Positions 8,224 through 16,817 of a stretch of DNA of 64,000 nt are shown in pieces. The notes beneath the pieces are model-generated. The model made no database searches and was not told where the DNA came from. It was given only the letters and a program-made list of their open reading frames with translations. The stretch is from Flavobacteriales bacterium UBA1986. Lineage in GTDB: Bacteria; Bacteroidota; Bacteroidia; Flavobacteriales_G; Salibacteraceae. The first letter of the stretch is position 1; every line of letters begins with the position of its first letter. The translations under genes and the position numbers were made by a program. Location of the stretch: assembly GCA_002336245.1 (NCBI GenBank), contig DDDG01000026.1, positions 59,224-123,223 on the forward strand. Direction: 5' to 3'.

Positions 8224-10640
8224 CAGAACTTGAAGTTATAGGTTATGGAAGGAATGATTGGAAAGAGGTAGGTCATTTGCGCCTCTGTGCGGTTGGGGTT
8301 GTTATAAGCATCAAGGGTATTGTCAATAAAGGCATTTGACCCACGTACCAGTTGCTCGTATGCTGGAAGCACTTCGTACTTTGCTTCGGAGGCGGCAAAA
8401 TTGATTGCATATGGATTCTTCCTAGAATAAATATTGAAAATGGAGAGGTTCCAAGAGTGACTGAAGAATTGTTTCTCGCGCTTCTTTCTCAGGTCGTAGG
8501 TAATACTGAAATCACCCCGATGATATGCTGGCATCCGAGCTCCGTTTCTATCAGAGTACACAGGCACCGTAGTTCCTGAATAATTGAATCTCCCGGTAGG
8601 AACTGTAACAGGCGCCCCTGAGTTGTAGACAAAAGTTCCGCTCGCATTCAGACGCTCCATAATGTCCCAGGAAAGCACCACCGATAGGTTGTGTGGACGA
8701 TCGTAATTCGCCGCGTAGGAATTACCATTGTTGATTTCTGGCACATCGCGAATGCTCCTCGAGAGTGTATAGCTGATCCAGCCTGTCACATCCCCCGTTT
8801 GTTTTCGCACGAAGAATTCAGCCCCGTAGGATGTTGCAGCACCTGCACGCACTTCACCTTCAAGTAGAGGATTGAAAATCAACTGTGCAAAGTCTCTGAA
8901 GTCTATTTGGTTCTGAACTGCTTTGTAGTAAACTTCTACGCTCGTCTCGAAGGTGTTTTTCGCGAAGTTTCTAAAGTAACCCAAGGCAACTTGGTCCGCT
9001 CTCTGAGGCTTGATGTTCGGACTGCTTGGCATCCACACATCTATAGGCGCCGCCGAAGTAGAATTACTTGCCAAGTGCATGTATTGGTTCATGCGATTGT
9101 ATGAGGCCTTCAAAGAGCTTTGATCATCTAGGGTGAACTTCACGCCCAGTCGAGGCTCAAGCCCCATATATGTGTTGTAAATTTCTCCCGAAGGATATGC
9201 GGTATAGCCATTACCAGGAATGGTGTCGTAATTCTGATCGAAATTGAACAAGGTATCGGTTCCAACATTTGAGAACGAAGAGAAACGCAAGCCGTAGAGA
9301 ACACTCCATCTTCCTCCAAGCTTTTGCTCGTTGCTCACGTAAGCCCCATTTTCCCATGCATAACGATCGAAAATTTTGAATTCATTGAAAGCTTCGTTGG
9401 AATCTGCCGGAGTGAATGTAGCTGGCGAAAAGGTGTGAAAAGTGCTTTGAAAGCCAAATTTGATGGTGTTGTTGCTGTTCGCGTAATAGGTATAATCGTT
9501 CTTGAGACTGATGTTCTGAATTTTTGAAGTCCAATCGAAGGCCGAAGCTCCTTCAGGGATTCCAAGAAGGTAGTCGAAGGTGCTATAGATTCCTGTTACG
9601 TTGGAAAAGAGTTTATCTCCGAAAATGTGATTCCAACGACCCGTAAACGTTCTGTTTCCCCAGCCCAATCGGAAGGCGTTTGAAACTCCAAGGATGTCGC
9701 GACCAGTGTATGCACTCAAGTATATTCTGTTGTTGTCGTTCAACTTTAAGTTCACCTTTCCATTCAGGTCGTAGAAGAAAAGCTGACTTTGTTTCAATCC
9801 TTCATTTCCGCTTAAGGGCAAAAAGAGGTCTGCATAACTCCTTCTTCCTGAAATGATGAAAGAGGCCTTGTCCTTAATGATGGGTCCTTCCAATGTTAGA
9901 CGACTGGAAATAATCCCAATTCCTCCGGCACCGGCAAACTTCTTACTGTTCCCATCCTTCATTCGAACATCCAACACTGACGAAAGTCGACCGCCGTATT
10001 CGGCTGGAATGCCTCCCTTGTACAACTGCGCATCTTTGATGGCATCTTGGTTGAAGACCGAGAAAAACCCAAGCAAGTGACTCGCATTGTACACAAAAGC
10101 CTCATCCAACAGAATTAAGTTCTGATCGGAAGCACCTCCACGGACAAAGAACCCTGTACTTCCCTCACCACCATTCTGAACTCCCGGTAAAAGTTGAATC
10201 GCACGCAATACATCCACTTCACCGAGCAAAGCAGGAATCTTTTTAATGGTCTCCATTTTCACATTGACAACAGACATTTCAACCGACTCAACGTTTTGGT
10301 TTGTTGCTTCACCTGTAATCACCACTTCTTGTAAGACCTCAGAATTGGCTTCCATTTCAACATCCATACGAATGTTCTTATCGAGGACTATCTGTTTTAC
10401 AAGCGGACGAAAACCGACGAAAGAGTAAACCAATTCGTAGGTTCCTGCGGGAAGGGTTAAGGAGTAAAATCCATAAATGTTTGCACTTACCCCACTGGTG
10501 GTGGCTTTGTCGTAAACCGTAGCTCCAATGAGTCCCTCGCCGTTGGCAGCATCTTGAATGCTTCCAGAGATGGTGAAGTTTTGAGCATAGCCAAGCGCTG
10601 AGAAAGTGGCTAAAAACATCAGTAGAAAAAGTCTTCTCAT
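8223..10640 (-). CDS. TonB-dependent outer-membrane receptor with CarboxypepD_reg-like domain
   Basis: An 805-aa protein: signal peptide to about residue 19, a carboxypeptidase-regulatory-like beta-sandwich (about 22-110, FTISGSIQDAANGEGLIGATV), a plug domain (about 120-235, with VFVVRGG-like FFVRGGASDQNLILLDEAFV region), and a 22-strand-type barrel ending in the aromatic C-terminus ITYNFKF. It would import a ligand using TonB-ExbB-ExbD energy; with the DUF4249 partner it forms a two-gene uptake unit. There is no SusD homologue. The gene is preceded by a good -7 box at 10658-10665. Confidence 0.9.
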   Translation of the reverse strand: MRRLFLLMFLATFSALGYAQNFTISGSIQDAANGEGLIGATVYDKATTSGVSANIYGFYSLTLPAGTYELVYSFVGFRPLVKQIVLDKNIRMDVEMEANSEVLQEVVITGEATNQNVESVEMSVVNVKMETIKKIPALLGEVDVLRAIQLLPGVQNGGEGSTGFFVRGGASDQNLILLDEAFVYNASHLLGFFSVFNQDAIKDAQLYKGGIPAEYGGRLSSVLDVRMKDGNSKKFAGAGGIGIISSRLTLEGPIIKDKASFIISGRRSYADLFLPLSGNEGLKQSQLFFYDLNGKVNLKLNDNNRIYLSAYTGRDILGVSNAFRLGWGNRTFTGRWNHIFGDKLFSNVTGIYSTFDYLLGIPEGASAFDWTSKIQNISLKNDYTYYANSNNTIKFGFQSTFHTFSPATFTPADSNEAFNEFKIFDRYAWENGAYVSNEQKLGGRWSVLYGLRFSSFSNVGTDTLFNFDQNYDTIPGNGYTAYPSGEIYNTYMGLEPRLGVKFTLDDQSSLKASYNRMNQYMHLASNSTSAAPIDVWMPSSPNIKPQRADQVALGYFRNFAKNTFETSVEVYYKAVQNQIDFRDFAQLIFNPLLEGEVRAGAATSYGAEFFVRKQTGDVTGWISYTLSRSIRDVPEINNGNSYAANYDRPHNLSVVLSWDIMERLNASGTFVYNSGAPVTVPTGRFNYSGTTVPVYSDRNGARMPAYHRGDFSITYDLRKKREKQFFSHSWNLSIFNIYSRKNPYAINFAASEAKYEVLPAYEQLVRGSNAFIDNTLDAYNNPNRTEAQMTYLFPIIPSITYNFKF

Positions 10641-10657
10641 CGCTATAAATAGGCCTG

Positions 10658-10665
10658 CAAAAGTA
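10658..10665 (-). promoter_or_regulatory. -7 box for the TonB receptor / DUF4249 operon
   Basis: The minus strand reads TACTTTTG, an exact TAnnTTTG match, ending 17 nt before the ATG at 10640. No convincing -33 TTG is seen at 19-21 nt. Confidence 0.5.
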
Positions 10666-10924
10666 GCTTTACAAAGGCTTAAAATTTGTCTTTTGTATCA
10701 ACGGCAAGTTTCCATGGTCAAACGACCCTGCACGAAAAGAGAACTTCAAAAAGCTCTGCCGCCCAGTCGAAAAAACCAAGCTAGTCTAATATTGTTCGGT
10801 CGAAGGATGACATCGATTCACCTATATCATTCGCAGCCTCATCCCATGAGCGAAATCAAAGGGATGGGAAGTGAATATGCTTCGGTCTGGACTTTGCATG
10901 TCGGCCGTAGAACGCTTTGATGTT

Positions 10925-10958
10925 AAAAAAAACCTAAGGCCCGAACACCCGCGGGCTT
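10925..10958 (-). terminator. Terminator-like hairpin between divergent genes
   Basis: On the minus strand GCCCG (10956-10952) pairs with CGGGC (10943-10939), extended by AAG/CTT with a bulge, and is followed a few bases later by T8 (10932-10925). No minus-strand gene lies just upstream, so it may only insulate the receptor gene from antisense transcription of the S41 gene. The rest of the 10641-10989 gap holds the two promoters and nothing else I recognise. Confidence 0.3.
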
Positions 10959-10964
10959 CAAGCG

Positions 10965-10972
10965 TATATTTG
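10965..10972 (+). promoter_or_regulatory. -7 box upstream of the S41 protease
   Basis: TATATTTG matches TAnnTTTG exactly and ends 17 nt before the ATG at 10990. No clear -33 TTG. Confidence 0.5.
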
Positions 10973-10989
10973 TCACACACTTCCAATAC

Positions 10990-12573
10990 ATGAAAAGATT
11001 TCTTCTTCTGGGCTTGGCCTCAATCAGCTTCCTCCAGATTTCCGCTCAACAAAAAGAACTTGAAGCTCAAGTCGAAAAGATGAATTCCCTGCTCGAGATG
11101 GTGAGCACCTTCTACGTGGATACTCCAGGAATGGAGAAGCTTGTGGAAGATGCCATCGTTGGTTTGCTCGATGACCTCGACCCTCACAGTGCCTACATCT
11201 CCAGTAAAGAGGTGAAAAAAATGAATGAACCTTTGGTGGGAGAATTCGAAGGCATCGGCGTTCAGTTCAACATTCATGAAGACACCATCTTAGTTGTTTC
11301 TCCCATCACGGGCGGACCCTCTGAACGACTAGGAATCATTTCCGGCGACAAAATCATCACAATCGATGGCGACACTGTTGCAGGTGTCGGCTACAAAAAC
11401 TCCGACGTACAGAAAAGCTTACGCGGTAAGAAAGGAACTAAGGTGACCGTTGGCATCAAGCGAAGTGGTCTCGCAGAACTTTTACCCTTTGAAATCACCC
11501 GGGACAAAATTCCAATTTACAGCGTGGATGCTGGCTTCATGCTCAATGACGAAGTAGGACTCATTAAAATCAACCGATTTGCTCAAAAGACGGTAGAGGA
11601 ATACACCGAATACTTAAACGTGCTCAAGAGCCAAGGCATGGAAAGCCTCATCCTCGACCTTAGAGGAAACAGCGGTGGATATTTGAATACTGCCATCAAC
11701 TTGGCCGATCAATTCCTCGATGGCGACAAGATGATTGTTTACACGGAAGGTCGCAGTTTCCCTAGAAGAGAACACAAAGCAAGTTCCCGTGGAAACTTCC
11801 AAAAAGGAAAACTCATCGTTCTCATCGATGCAGGTTCAGCCTCCGCAAGTGAAATCGTTTCTGGTGCCATTCAAGATTGGGATCGCGGACTCATCATTGG
11901 TCGACGATCTTTTGGAAAAGGATTGGTTCAAAAACCCTTTGGTCTGCCAGACCGCTCCCAAGTTCGACTGACCATTTCGCGCTATTACACTCCCTCCGGA
12001 CGCTCCATTCAAAGACCTTACGGAAAAGGCACCGATGCCTATTACGATGATTTGAGTGCCCGCTTTGCCAAAGAAGTTTTCTCGAGTGACTCAATCGATT
12101 TTCCAGATTCACTTAAATTCAAAACAAACAATGGACGAACCGTTTATGGTGGTGGCGGAATAATGCCTGATCTCTATGTGGGAGTTGACACGACAGAACG
12201 CAGCGACTATTACATCGATTTGTTGCGTAAGGGAATCTTCAACAGCTATAGCTTGAACTACATCGATGGCAAAAGGCAAGAAATCAGCTCTACCTATGAG
12301 GGGGTTTCACAATTCAAAAAAGAATTTGACATGAAGCCGGTGGTTAAAGAGCTCATAGAAGCTGGAGTAGAAAAAGGCATTGAGTTCAACGAAGAACAGT
12401 ACGAAATTTCTGAGAATCTCATCAGCAACTTACTGATGGCGTACATTGCCCGAGGTGTTTGGGACAACTCTGCTTTCTATTCTGTAACCGCCGAAGTTGA
12501 CCCCATTGTTTCTAAAGCATTGGAAGCAATGGAAGACAAATCGTTCAAGAAATACAAATTGAGCTACCGATAA
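10990..12573 (+). CDS. S41 family C-terminal processing peptidase (CtpA/Tsp-like)
   Basis: A 527-aa protein with a signal peptide (MKRFLLLGLASISFLQISAQ). An N-terminal helical region (25-80) precedes a PDZ domain (about 85-165, EFEGIGVQFNI... GDKIITIDGDTV). The S41 protease domain follows, with the catalytic Ser in GSASASEIVSG (about 282-292) and the catalytic Lys310 in SFGKG. A C-terminal helical extension of about 130 residues follows the protease core. It should act in the periplasm, trimming or degrading proteins from the C-terminus. It probably leads a short gene run with the DUF1573 and DUF3108 proteins, although the next gene has its own -7 box. Confidence 0.92.
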   Translation: MKRFLLLGLASISFLQISAQQKELEAQVEKMNSLLEMVSTFYVDTPGMEKLVEDAIVGLLDDLDPHSAYISSKEVKKMNEPLVGEFEGIGVQFNIHEDTILVVSPITGGPSERLGIISGDKIITIDGDTVAGVGYKNSDVQKSLRGKKGTKVTVGIKRSGLAELLPFEITRDKIPIYSVDAGFMLNDEVGLIKINRFAQKTVEEYTEYLNVLKSQGMESLILDLRGNSGGYLNTAINLADQFLDGDKMIVYTEGRSFPRREHKASSRGNFQKGKLIVLIDAGSASASEIVSGAIQDWDRGLIIGRRSFGKGLVQKPFGLPDRSQVRLTISRYYTPSGRSIQRPYGKGTDAYYDDLSARFAKEVFSSDSIDFPDSLKFKTNNGRTVYGGGGIMPDLYVGVDTTERSDYYIDLLRKGIFNSYSLNYIDGKRQEISSTYEGVSQFKKEFDMKPVVKELIEAGVEKGIEFNEEQYEISENLISNLLMAYIARGVWDNSAFYSVTAEVDPIVSKALEAMEDKSFKKYKLSYR

Positions 12574-12574
12574 T

Positions 12575-12582
12575 TACTTTTG
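12575..12582 (+). promoter_or_regulatory. -7 box upstream of the DUF1573 gene
   Basis: TACTTTTG lies immediately after the S41 stop codon and 18 nt before the ATG at 12601. This spacing also argues against a TTG start at 12580, which would lie inside the box. Confidence 0.5.
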
Positions 12583-12600
12583 TCCAACAAATCAACGATC

Positions 12601-13179
12601 ATGAATACTGACATTAAAGAAATCATCAAACTATCACTTCTAGGAGTGATTACATTAACTGTTGTGTACGCTACCTTTTTTAAGAAGGAAAAAAGGCGCG
12701 TTGCCCAGAGCGCATACAGCAATTACCAACCGGGCCAGTCTAGTGCAAACGATAACCCTAGCAATTCATACTTCGGACCGGAGGAAGACCTCAATGTAAC
12801 TACGACCATCAATCGGAACGAAGCCATCGATGCGACGCCTCAAGCTTTAGACATTCCCTCTACGAATGTCAACTTCAGCGAATCCAGCTGGGATTATGGA
12901 ACTCTTGAGCAAAACACCGAGAACTTGCATGTCTTCTCTTTCACGAACACTGGCACGAACCCCCTCATCATTGAAAATGCGGAAGGTAGTTGTGGCTGTA
13001 CTGTGCCTGAATATCCTCGCGAGCCAATCCCTCCAGGTGGTAGCGGTGAAATCAAAGTGAAGTACAGTCCGGGTCAACAAATTGGCCAGCAAAACAAAAC
13101 TGTAAGCATCACGGCAAATACCCCCGATCGCATTACTACTTTGAATATTTCTGCTCTTGTAGTTGAGCCTGGTTCTTAA
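12601..13179 (+). CDS. Membrane-anchored DUF1573 protein
   Basis: A 192-aa protein started at the ATG at 12601; an in-frame TTG at 12580 overlaps the promoter box. Residues 8-26 form an N-terminal membrane anchor, followed by a low-complexity Asn/Ser-rich linker (about 35-85) and a DUF1573 Ig-like domain (about 88-190). That domain carries its hallmark DYGTLEQ and GSCGCTVPEYP, where the CGC pair is characteristic. DUF1573 is frequent in Bacteroidota envelopes and its function is unresolved. The stop codon abuts the next ATG (TAAATG), so the DUF3108 protein is made from the same transcript. Confidence 0.86.
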   Translation: MNTDIKEIIKLSLLGVITLTVVYATFFKKEKRRVAQSAYSNYQPGQSSANDNPSNSYFGPEEDLNVTTTINRNEAIDATPQALDIPSTNVNFSESSWDYGTLEQNTENLHVFSFTNTGTNPLIIENAEGSCGCTVPEYPREPIPPGGSGEIKVKYSPGQQIGQQNKTVSITANTPDRITTLNISALVVEPGS

Positions 13180-14001
13180 ATGATCCACACAAAGCCAAAA
13201 AGACTATCCTCCTTCCTTCGGGTTGGAGGATTTTTTTTGCTCCTTGTATTGAGCTCAAGCCTTTATGGTCAAAAAGTGAATTGGAACAAACCCTTCCAAA
13301 TTGGGGAATCCATCACTTATGAGATCAAGTACAACTGGGGCCTCATTTGGCTCAATGCAGGGACGGTAAACTTTAGCGTAAATGCTGGCGAACACCTTGG
13401 AGAAAGCGTTTTTCAATTCGACAGCTTCGGCTCCACCTACAAAAAGTACGATTGGGTGTACAAGGTTCGAGACACCTATCAAGCACTTGCCGACACGAGC
13501 AGACTAAAACCAAGAAGGTTCAAGCGAGACGTAATAGAAGGTCGTACAATCTACAACGAACAAGTACTGTTCGACCTAGAGAAGAGAAAGGCTTTCAACT
13601 TCAAGACAAAAGCAAAGAAATCACTCGCGCTCGATACCGTAGGGCTCGTTGATGACGTCTACGACGTTCTGAGTATGATTTATTATGCCCGTTGCATTCA
13701 ATGGGACACCTACAAAGTTGGAGACAAGGTTCCGATTCGAATCTTCCTAGATGCTGAAGTTCATACAACGCACATCACCTATTTGGGCAATGAAACAATT
13801 GAAGTTGAAGGAATGGGTCCAGTGGATTGCATTGTTTTTAAGCCGCAATTGATTGAAGGTACAATCTTCCCCGGAGGTGGTGACATGACCGTGTGGGTAA
13901 CCAACGACAGGAATAAGATTCCAGTCTTCATTCAAACACCCATTATAGTAGGGAACATCAAAGTCAATTTGATAGAAGCCAAAGGATTAAAATTCCCTTG
14001 A
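13180..14001 (+). CDS. Exported DUF3108 protein
   Basis: A 273-aa protein with an N-terminal signal (hydrophobic core about 14-30, cut near SLYGQ). The mature start FQIGESITYEIKYNWGLIWLNAG is the DUF3108 signature, and the rest is beta-rich, as expected for the LolA-like fold of this family. A role in outer-membrane lipoprotein or polysaccharide handling has been suggested for relatives, but it is not proven. The start codon immediately follows the DUF1573 stop. The gene is convergent with sucC across 28 bp without an evident terminator. Confidence 0.85.
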   Translation: MIHTKPKRLSSFLRVGGFFLLLVLSSSLYGQKVNWNKPFQIGESITYEIKYNWGLIWLNAGTVNFSVNAGEHLGESVFQFDSFGSTYKKYDWVYKVRDTYQALADTSRLKPRRFKRDVIEGRTIYNEQVLFDLEKRKAFNFKTKAKKSLALDTVGLVDDVYDVLSMIYYARCIQWDTYKVGDKVPIRIFLDAEVHTTHITYLGNETIEVEGMGPVDCIVFKPQLIEGTIFPGGGDMTVWVTNDRNKIPVFIQTPIIVGNIKVNLIEAKGLKFP

Positions 14002-14029
14002 GTAATTCTCTGAAAGTTACAACGACTGA

Positions 14030-15241
14030 CTAGGCAAGTACCTCAGTCACGCGGTCAGCAGCTTCTTTCAAAGCAATTGCTGAAAGAACTTCGAGGCCAG
14101 AATCGTCTATGATTTTCTTCGCTTCTTCAGCATTGGTTCCTTGCAATCGAACAATGATAGGAACTCCAATGTCGCCGATGTTTTTGTAAGCCTGAACAAT
14201 TCCATTTGCCACGCGGTCGCAGCGCACAATTCCACCAAAAATGTTCACTAAAATGGCCTTTACATTTGGATCGGAAAGGATGATTCTAAATGCCTTTTCA
14301 ACGCGTTCTGCACTTGCAGTTCCACCAACGTCCAAAAAGTTTGCTGGCTCGCCACCTGCTTGCTTAATGATGTCCATAGTCGCCATTGCCAAGCCTGCTC
14401 CGTTCACCATGCAGCCCACATTTCCGTCGAGTTTAACATAGCTCAAGTTGTGCTTTCCAGCTTCTACTTCTGTCGGATCTTCTTCTGAGATGTCGCGCAT
14501 AGCTGACAACTCCTTTTGACGGTACAATGCGTTGTCATCAAGGGTCATTTTACAGTCTACCGCTAGAACTTTATCGTCTGATGCTTTAAGTACAGGATTG
14601 ATTTCAAACATGGCTGAATCCGAACCTTCGTAGGCTTTGTACAGCGCACTCACGAATTTCACCATGTTCTTCATGCCCAATCCAGATAAACCTAGATTGA
14701 ATGCAATTCTTCTTGCTTGAAATGGAAGTAAGCCTGCAGCAGGGTCCACCTCTTCAGTAAAAATCAGGTGAGGAGTTTTCTCTGCAACTTCTTCGATGTT
14801 CATTCCACCCTCCGGAGAGTACATGATCATGTTCCTTCCGCTGGCACGGTTCAACAAAACACTCATGTAGTACTCCTCTGGCTCGCTTGCCCCAGGATAA
14901 TAAACGTCTTCAGCAATCAACACCTTGTTGACACGCTTTCCCTTTTCTCCAGTTTGTGCCGTAACGAGTGTACCGCCCAAAATCCCCTCAACAACATCGT
15001 CGAGTTGATGTTTTCCCTTAGCCAAAACCACTCCGTGAGACCCGGTTTCTTTTACTGTTCCTTTACCCCTACCACCAGCGTGGATTTGAGCTTTTACAAC
15101 GAACCATTCTGTTCCAGTATCTCTAGCCAATTGATCGGCAGCGTTTTGAGCTTGTGAAAGTTGATCAATTACTTGTCCTTCCTGAATTGGAACTCCATAT
15201 TGCTTGAGAATTCCTTTACCTTGATACTCGTGAACGTTCAT
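14030..15241 (-). CDS. sucC: Succinyl-CoA synthetase (ADP-forming) beta subunit
   Basis: A 403-aa protein, the usual size for SucC. It begins MNVHEYQGKGILKQYGVPI, followed by the ATP-grasp domain with AGGRGKG (about 52-58) and the metal-binding FEINPV, and then the C-terminal ligase domain with NIFGGIVRCD. It interconverts succinyl-CoA and succinate with ATP formation in the TCA cycle, in complex with SucD. No sucD is found in the window, so the subunits are encoded apart. A TACTTTAG box (15275-15268, one mismatch to consensus) lies 26 nt upstream. Confidence 0.97.
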   Translation of the reverse strand: MNVHEYQGKGILKQYGVPIQEGQVIDQLSQAQNAADQLARDTGTEWFVVKAQIHAGGRGKGTVKETGSHGVVLAKGKHQLDDVVEGILGGTLVTAQTGEKGKRVNKVLIAEDVYYPGASEPEEYYMSVLLNRASGRNMIMYSPEGGMNIEEVAEKTPHLIFTEEVDPAAGLLPFQARRIAFNLGLSGLGMKNMVKFVSALYKAYEGSDSAMFEINPVLKASDDKVLAVDCKMTLDDNALYRQKELSAMRDISEEDPTEVEAGKHNLSYVKLDGNVGCMVNGAGLAMATMDIIKQAGGEPANFLDVGGTASAERVEKAFRIILSDPNVKAILVNIFGGIVRCDRVANGIVQAYKNIGDIGVPIIVRLQGTNAEEAKKIIDDSGLEVLSAIALKEAADRVTEVLA

Positions 15242-15380
15242 GTCTTTTTGCTTGAATTTCGAGAGCGCTAAAGTAAATATTTGAGTAAGTCGCGCGGGGA
15301 TTCTTCCCGGCTAAATTCCCCCAATTTCACAAGAAGCGTTTTCCACATAAAAAGAGACCTGAGGACGTCTCTTGGAATCT

Positions 15381-15388
15381 TACATTTG
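15381..15388 (+). promoter_or_regulatory. -7 box abutting the LolD-like gene start
   Basis: TACATTTG matches TAnnTTTG exactly and ends only 5 nt before the ATG at 15394. With the spacing seen at the SRP RNA (6 nt to the first base) transcription would begin at about the start codon. Confidence 0.45.
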
Positions 15389-15393
15389 AACCC

Positions 15394-16053
15394 ATGTCAC
15401 TCTTGGTCTGTGAAAATCTGCGTAAGTCCTACGGCTCTCTTGAAGTACTCAAAGGAATCGATCTTCGCATGGAAGAAGCTGAAATCATTTCCATTGTAGG
15501 GAAATCGGGCGCAGGAAAAACTACCCTACTTCAAATTTTAGGTACCCTCGACCGCCCTGATTCTGGAACTATCAGACTTAAAGACATGGATGTTTTTGGA
15601 CAAAAAGATCGGAAGCTCTCCGCATTTCGAAACAAGCACATTGGCTTTGTTTTCCAGTTCCATCAGTTGCTTCCTGAATTTACGGCTTTGGAGAACATAT
15701 GCATCCCTGCTTTCATTGCAGGAAAATCTAAAGCAGATGCCTCAAAGAGAGCCATGGAATTGCTCGGCATGTTGGATCTAGCCGAGCGGGCAGAACACAA
15801 ACCCTCGGAATTGAGCGGAGGAGAACAACAGCGCGTAGCGGTTGCACGCTCGTTGATCAACGACCCTGCAGTTGTCTTTGCCGACGAACCATCTGGGAAC
15901 TTAGACTCTGCAACAGCAGCTGCTTTGCATCAACTATTTTTCCGACTTCGCGACGAATTGAGGCAAAGTTTTGTCATCGTCACGCACAACGACGAACTTG
16001 CTGCAATGACCGACCGCACCTTGCGCATTACGGACGGAAGAATTGCACTTTAG
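15394..16053 (+). CDS. LolD-like ABC transporter ATP-binding protein
   Basis: A 219-aa ATPase with Walker A GKSGAGKT (36-43), Q-loop near FVFQF (86-90), signature LSGGEQQ (140-146), Walker B VVFADEPS (160-167) and the switch His in VTHND. It is closest to the LolD/MacB/FtsE group, which energises lipoprotein release or mechanotransmission at the inner membrane. No permease lies nearby, so its partner must be encoded elsewhere. The following TIGR02757 gene starts 2 bp after its stop. The start codon is unusually close to a -7 box. Confidence 0.88.
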   Translation: MSLLVCENLRKSYGSLEVLKGIDLRMEEAEIISIVGKSGAGKTTLLQILGTLDRPDSGTIRLKDMDVFGQKDRKLSAFRNKHIGFVFQFHQLLPEFTALENICIPAFIAGKSKADASKRAMELLGMLDLAERAEHKPSELSGGEQQRVAVARSLINDPAVVFADEPSGNLDSATAAALHQLFFRLRDELRQSFVIVTHNDELAAMTDRTLRITDGRIAL

Positions 16054-16055
16054 TC

Positions 16056-16811
16056 TTGAAAAAGGCTGAGCTTAAAGACTTTCTTGACCAGAAAGCAGAA
16101 CAATACGAGCATCCAAACTTCATTGAGCACGACCCTATTTGGATTCCGCATCAGTATGAGCTGAAAGAGGATGTTGAGATCATGGCATTCCTCATTTCAA
16201 TATTGGCATGGGGGCAACGCATCACCATCATCAACAAAGGGAAACTGCTTGGGGAGCTCTTTGGGCATCAACCTTACGAAGCAATCAAATCGCGAGATTT
16301 TTTTGGTCACCCGCTAGTGGAAGCCTTCAAGCATCGGACCTTCAATGGAATCGATTTGGATTTCTTCATTCGATCAATAAAGCACATCTACCAAGAACAT
16401 GGAGGTTTGGAAATGGCATTTTCAAGAGGCTCAAATTCCTTGGAACGCATCGAGCATTTCAGAAGCCTCTTTCTTGAAACAGAACACCAAGATCGGAGCG
16501 AAAAACATCTTGCCAGTCCAGCAAAAGGAAGCTCTGCAAAACGTTTGAATATGTTTCTAAGATGGATGGTTAGAAGTTCTTCAAAGGGGGTGGATTTCGG
16601 TCTGTGGAGCAGCATCAAACCATCGGAGCTACTACCACCTTTGGACGTCCATACGGCAAGAACAGCGCGTCAATTGGGGCTATTGAAAAGAAATCAAAAC
16701 GATTGGCGTAGTGTAGAGGAATTGGGCAATAAGCTTCGGGAATTAGACCCCAACGACCCCGTGAAATACGACTTTGCTCTCTTCGGACTTGGAGTAAATG
16801 GAGAGCTTTAG
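16056..16811 (+). CDS. TIGR02757 (DUF2400) family protein
   Basis: A 251-aa protein read from TTG at 16056, two bases after the LolD-like stop, which implies one transcript. The start LKDFLDQKAEQYEHPNFI, the LISILAWGQRITII segment, the MFLRWMVRSSSKGVDFGLW motif and PLDVHTARTARQLGLL match TIGR02757. The overall helical pattern and the D-x-H-x-x-R motif recall the HhH-GPD DNA-glycosylase fold, but function is undetermined. It is convergent with the next gene, 6 bp away. Confidence 0.85.
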   Translation: MKKAELKDFLDQKAEQYEHPNFIEHDPIWIPHQYELKEDVEIMAFLISILAWGQRITIINKGKLLGELFGHQPYEAIKSRDFFGHPLVEAFKHRTFNGIDLDFFIRSIKHIYQEHGGLEMAFSRGSNSLERIEHFRSLFLETEHQDRSEKHLASPAKGSSAKRLNMFLRWMVRSSSKGVDFGLWSSIKPSELLPPLDVHTARTARQLGLLKRNQNDWRSVEELGNKLRELDPNDPVKYDFALFGLGVNGEL

Positions 16812-16817
16812 GCCTTT

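Noticed and set aside
10606..10920. A 104-codon frame between the TonB receptor and S41 genes
   Set aside because: It overlaps the receptor start and two promoters and resembles no protein.
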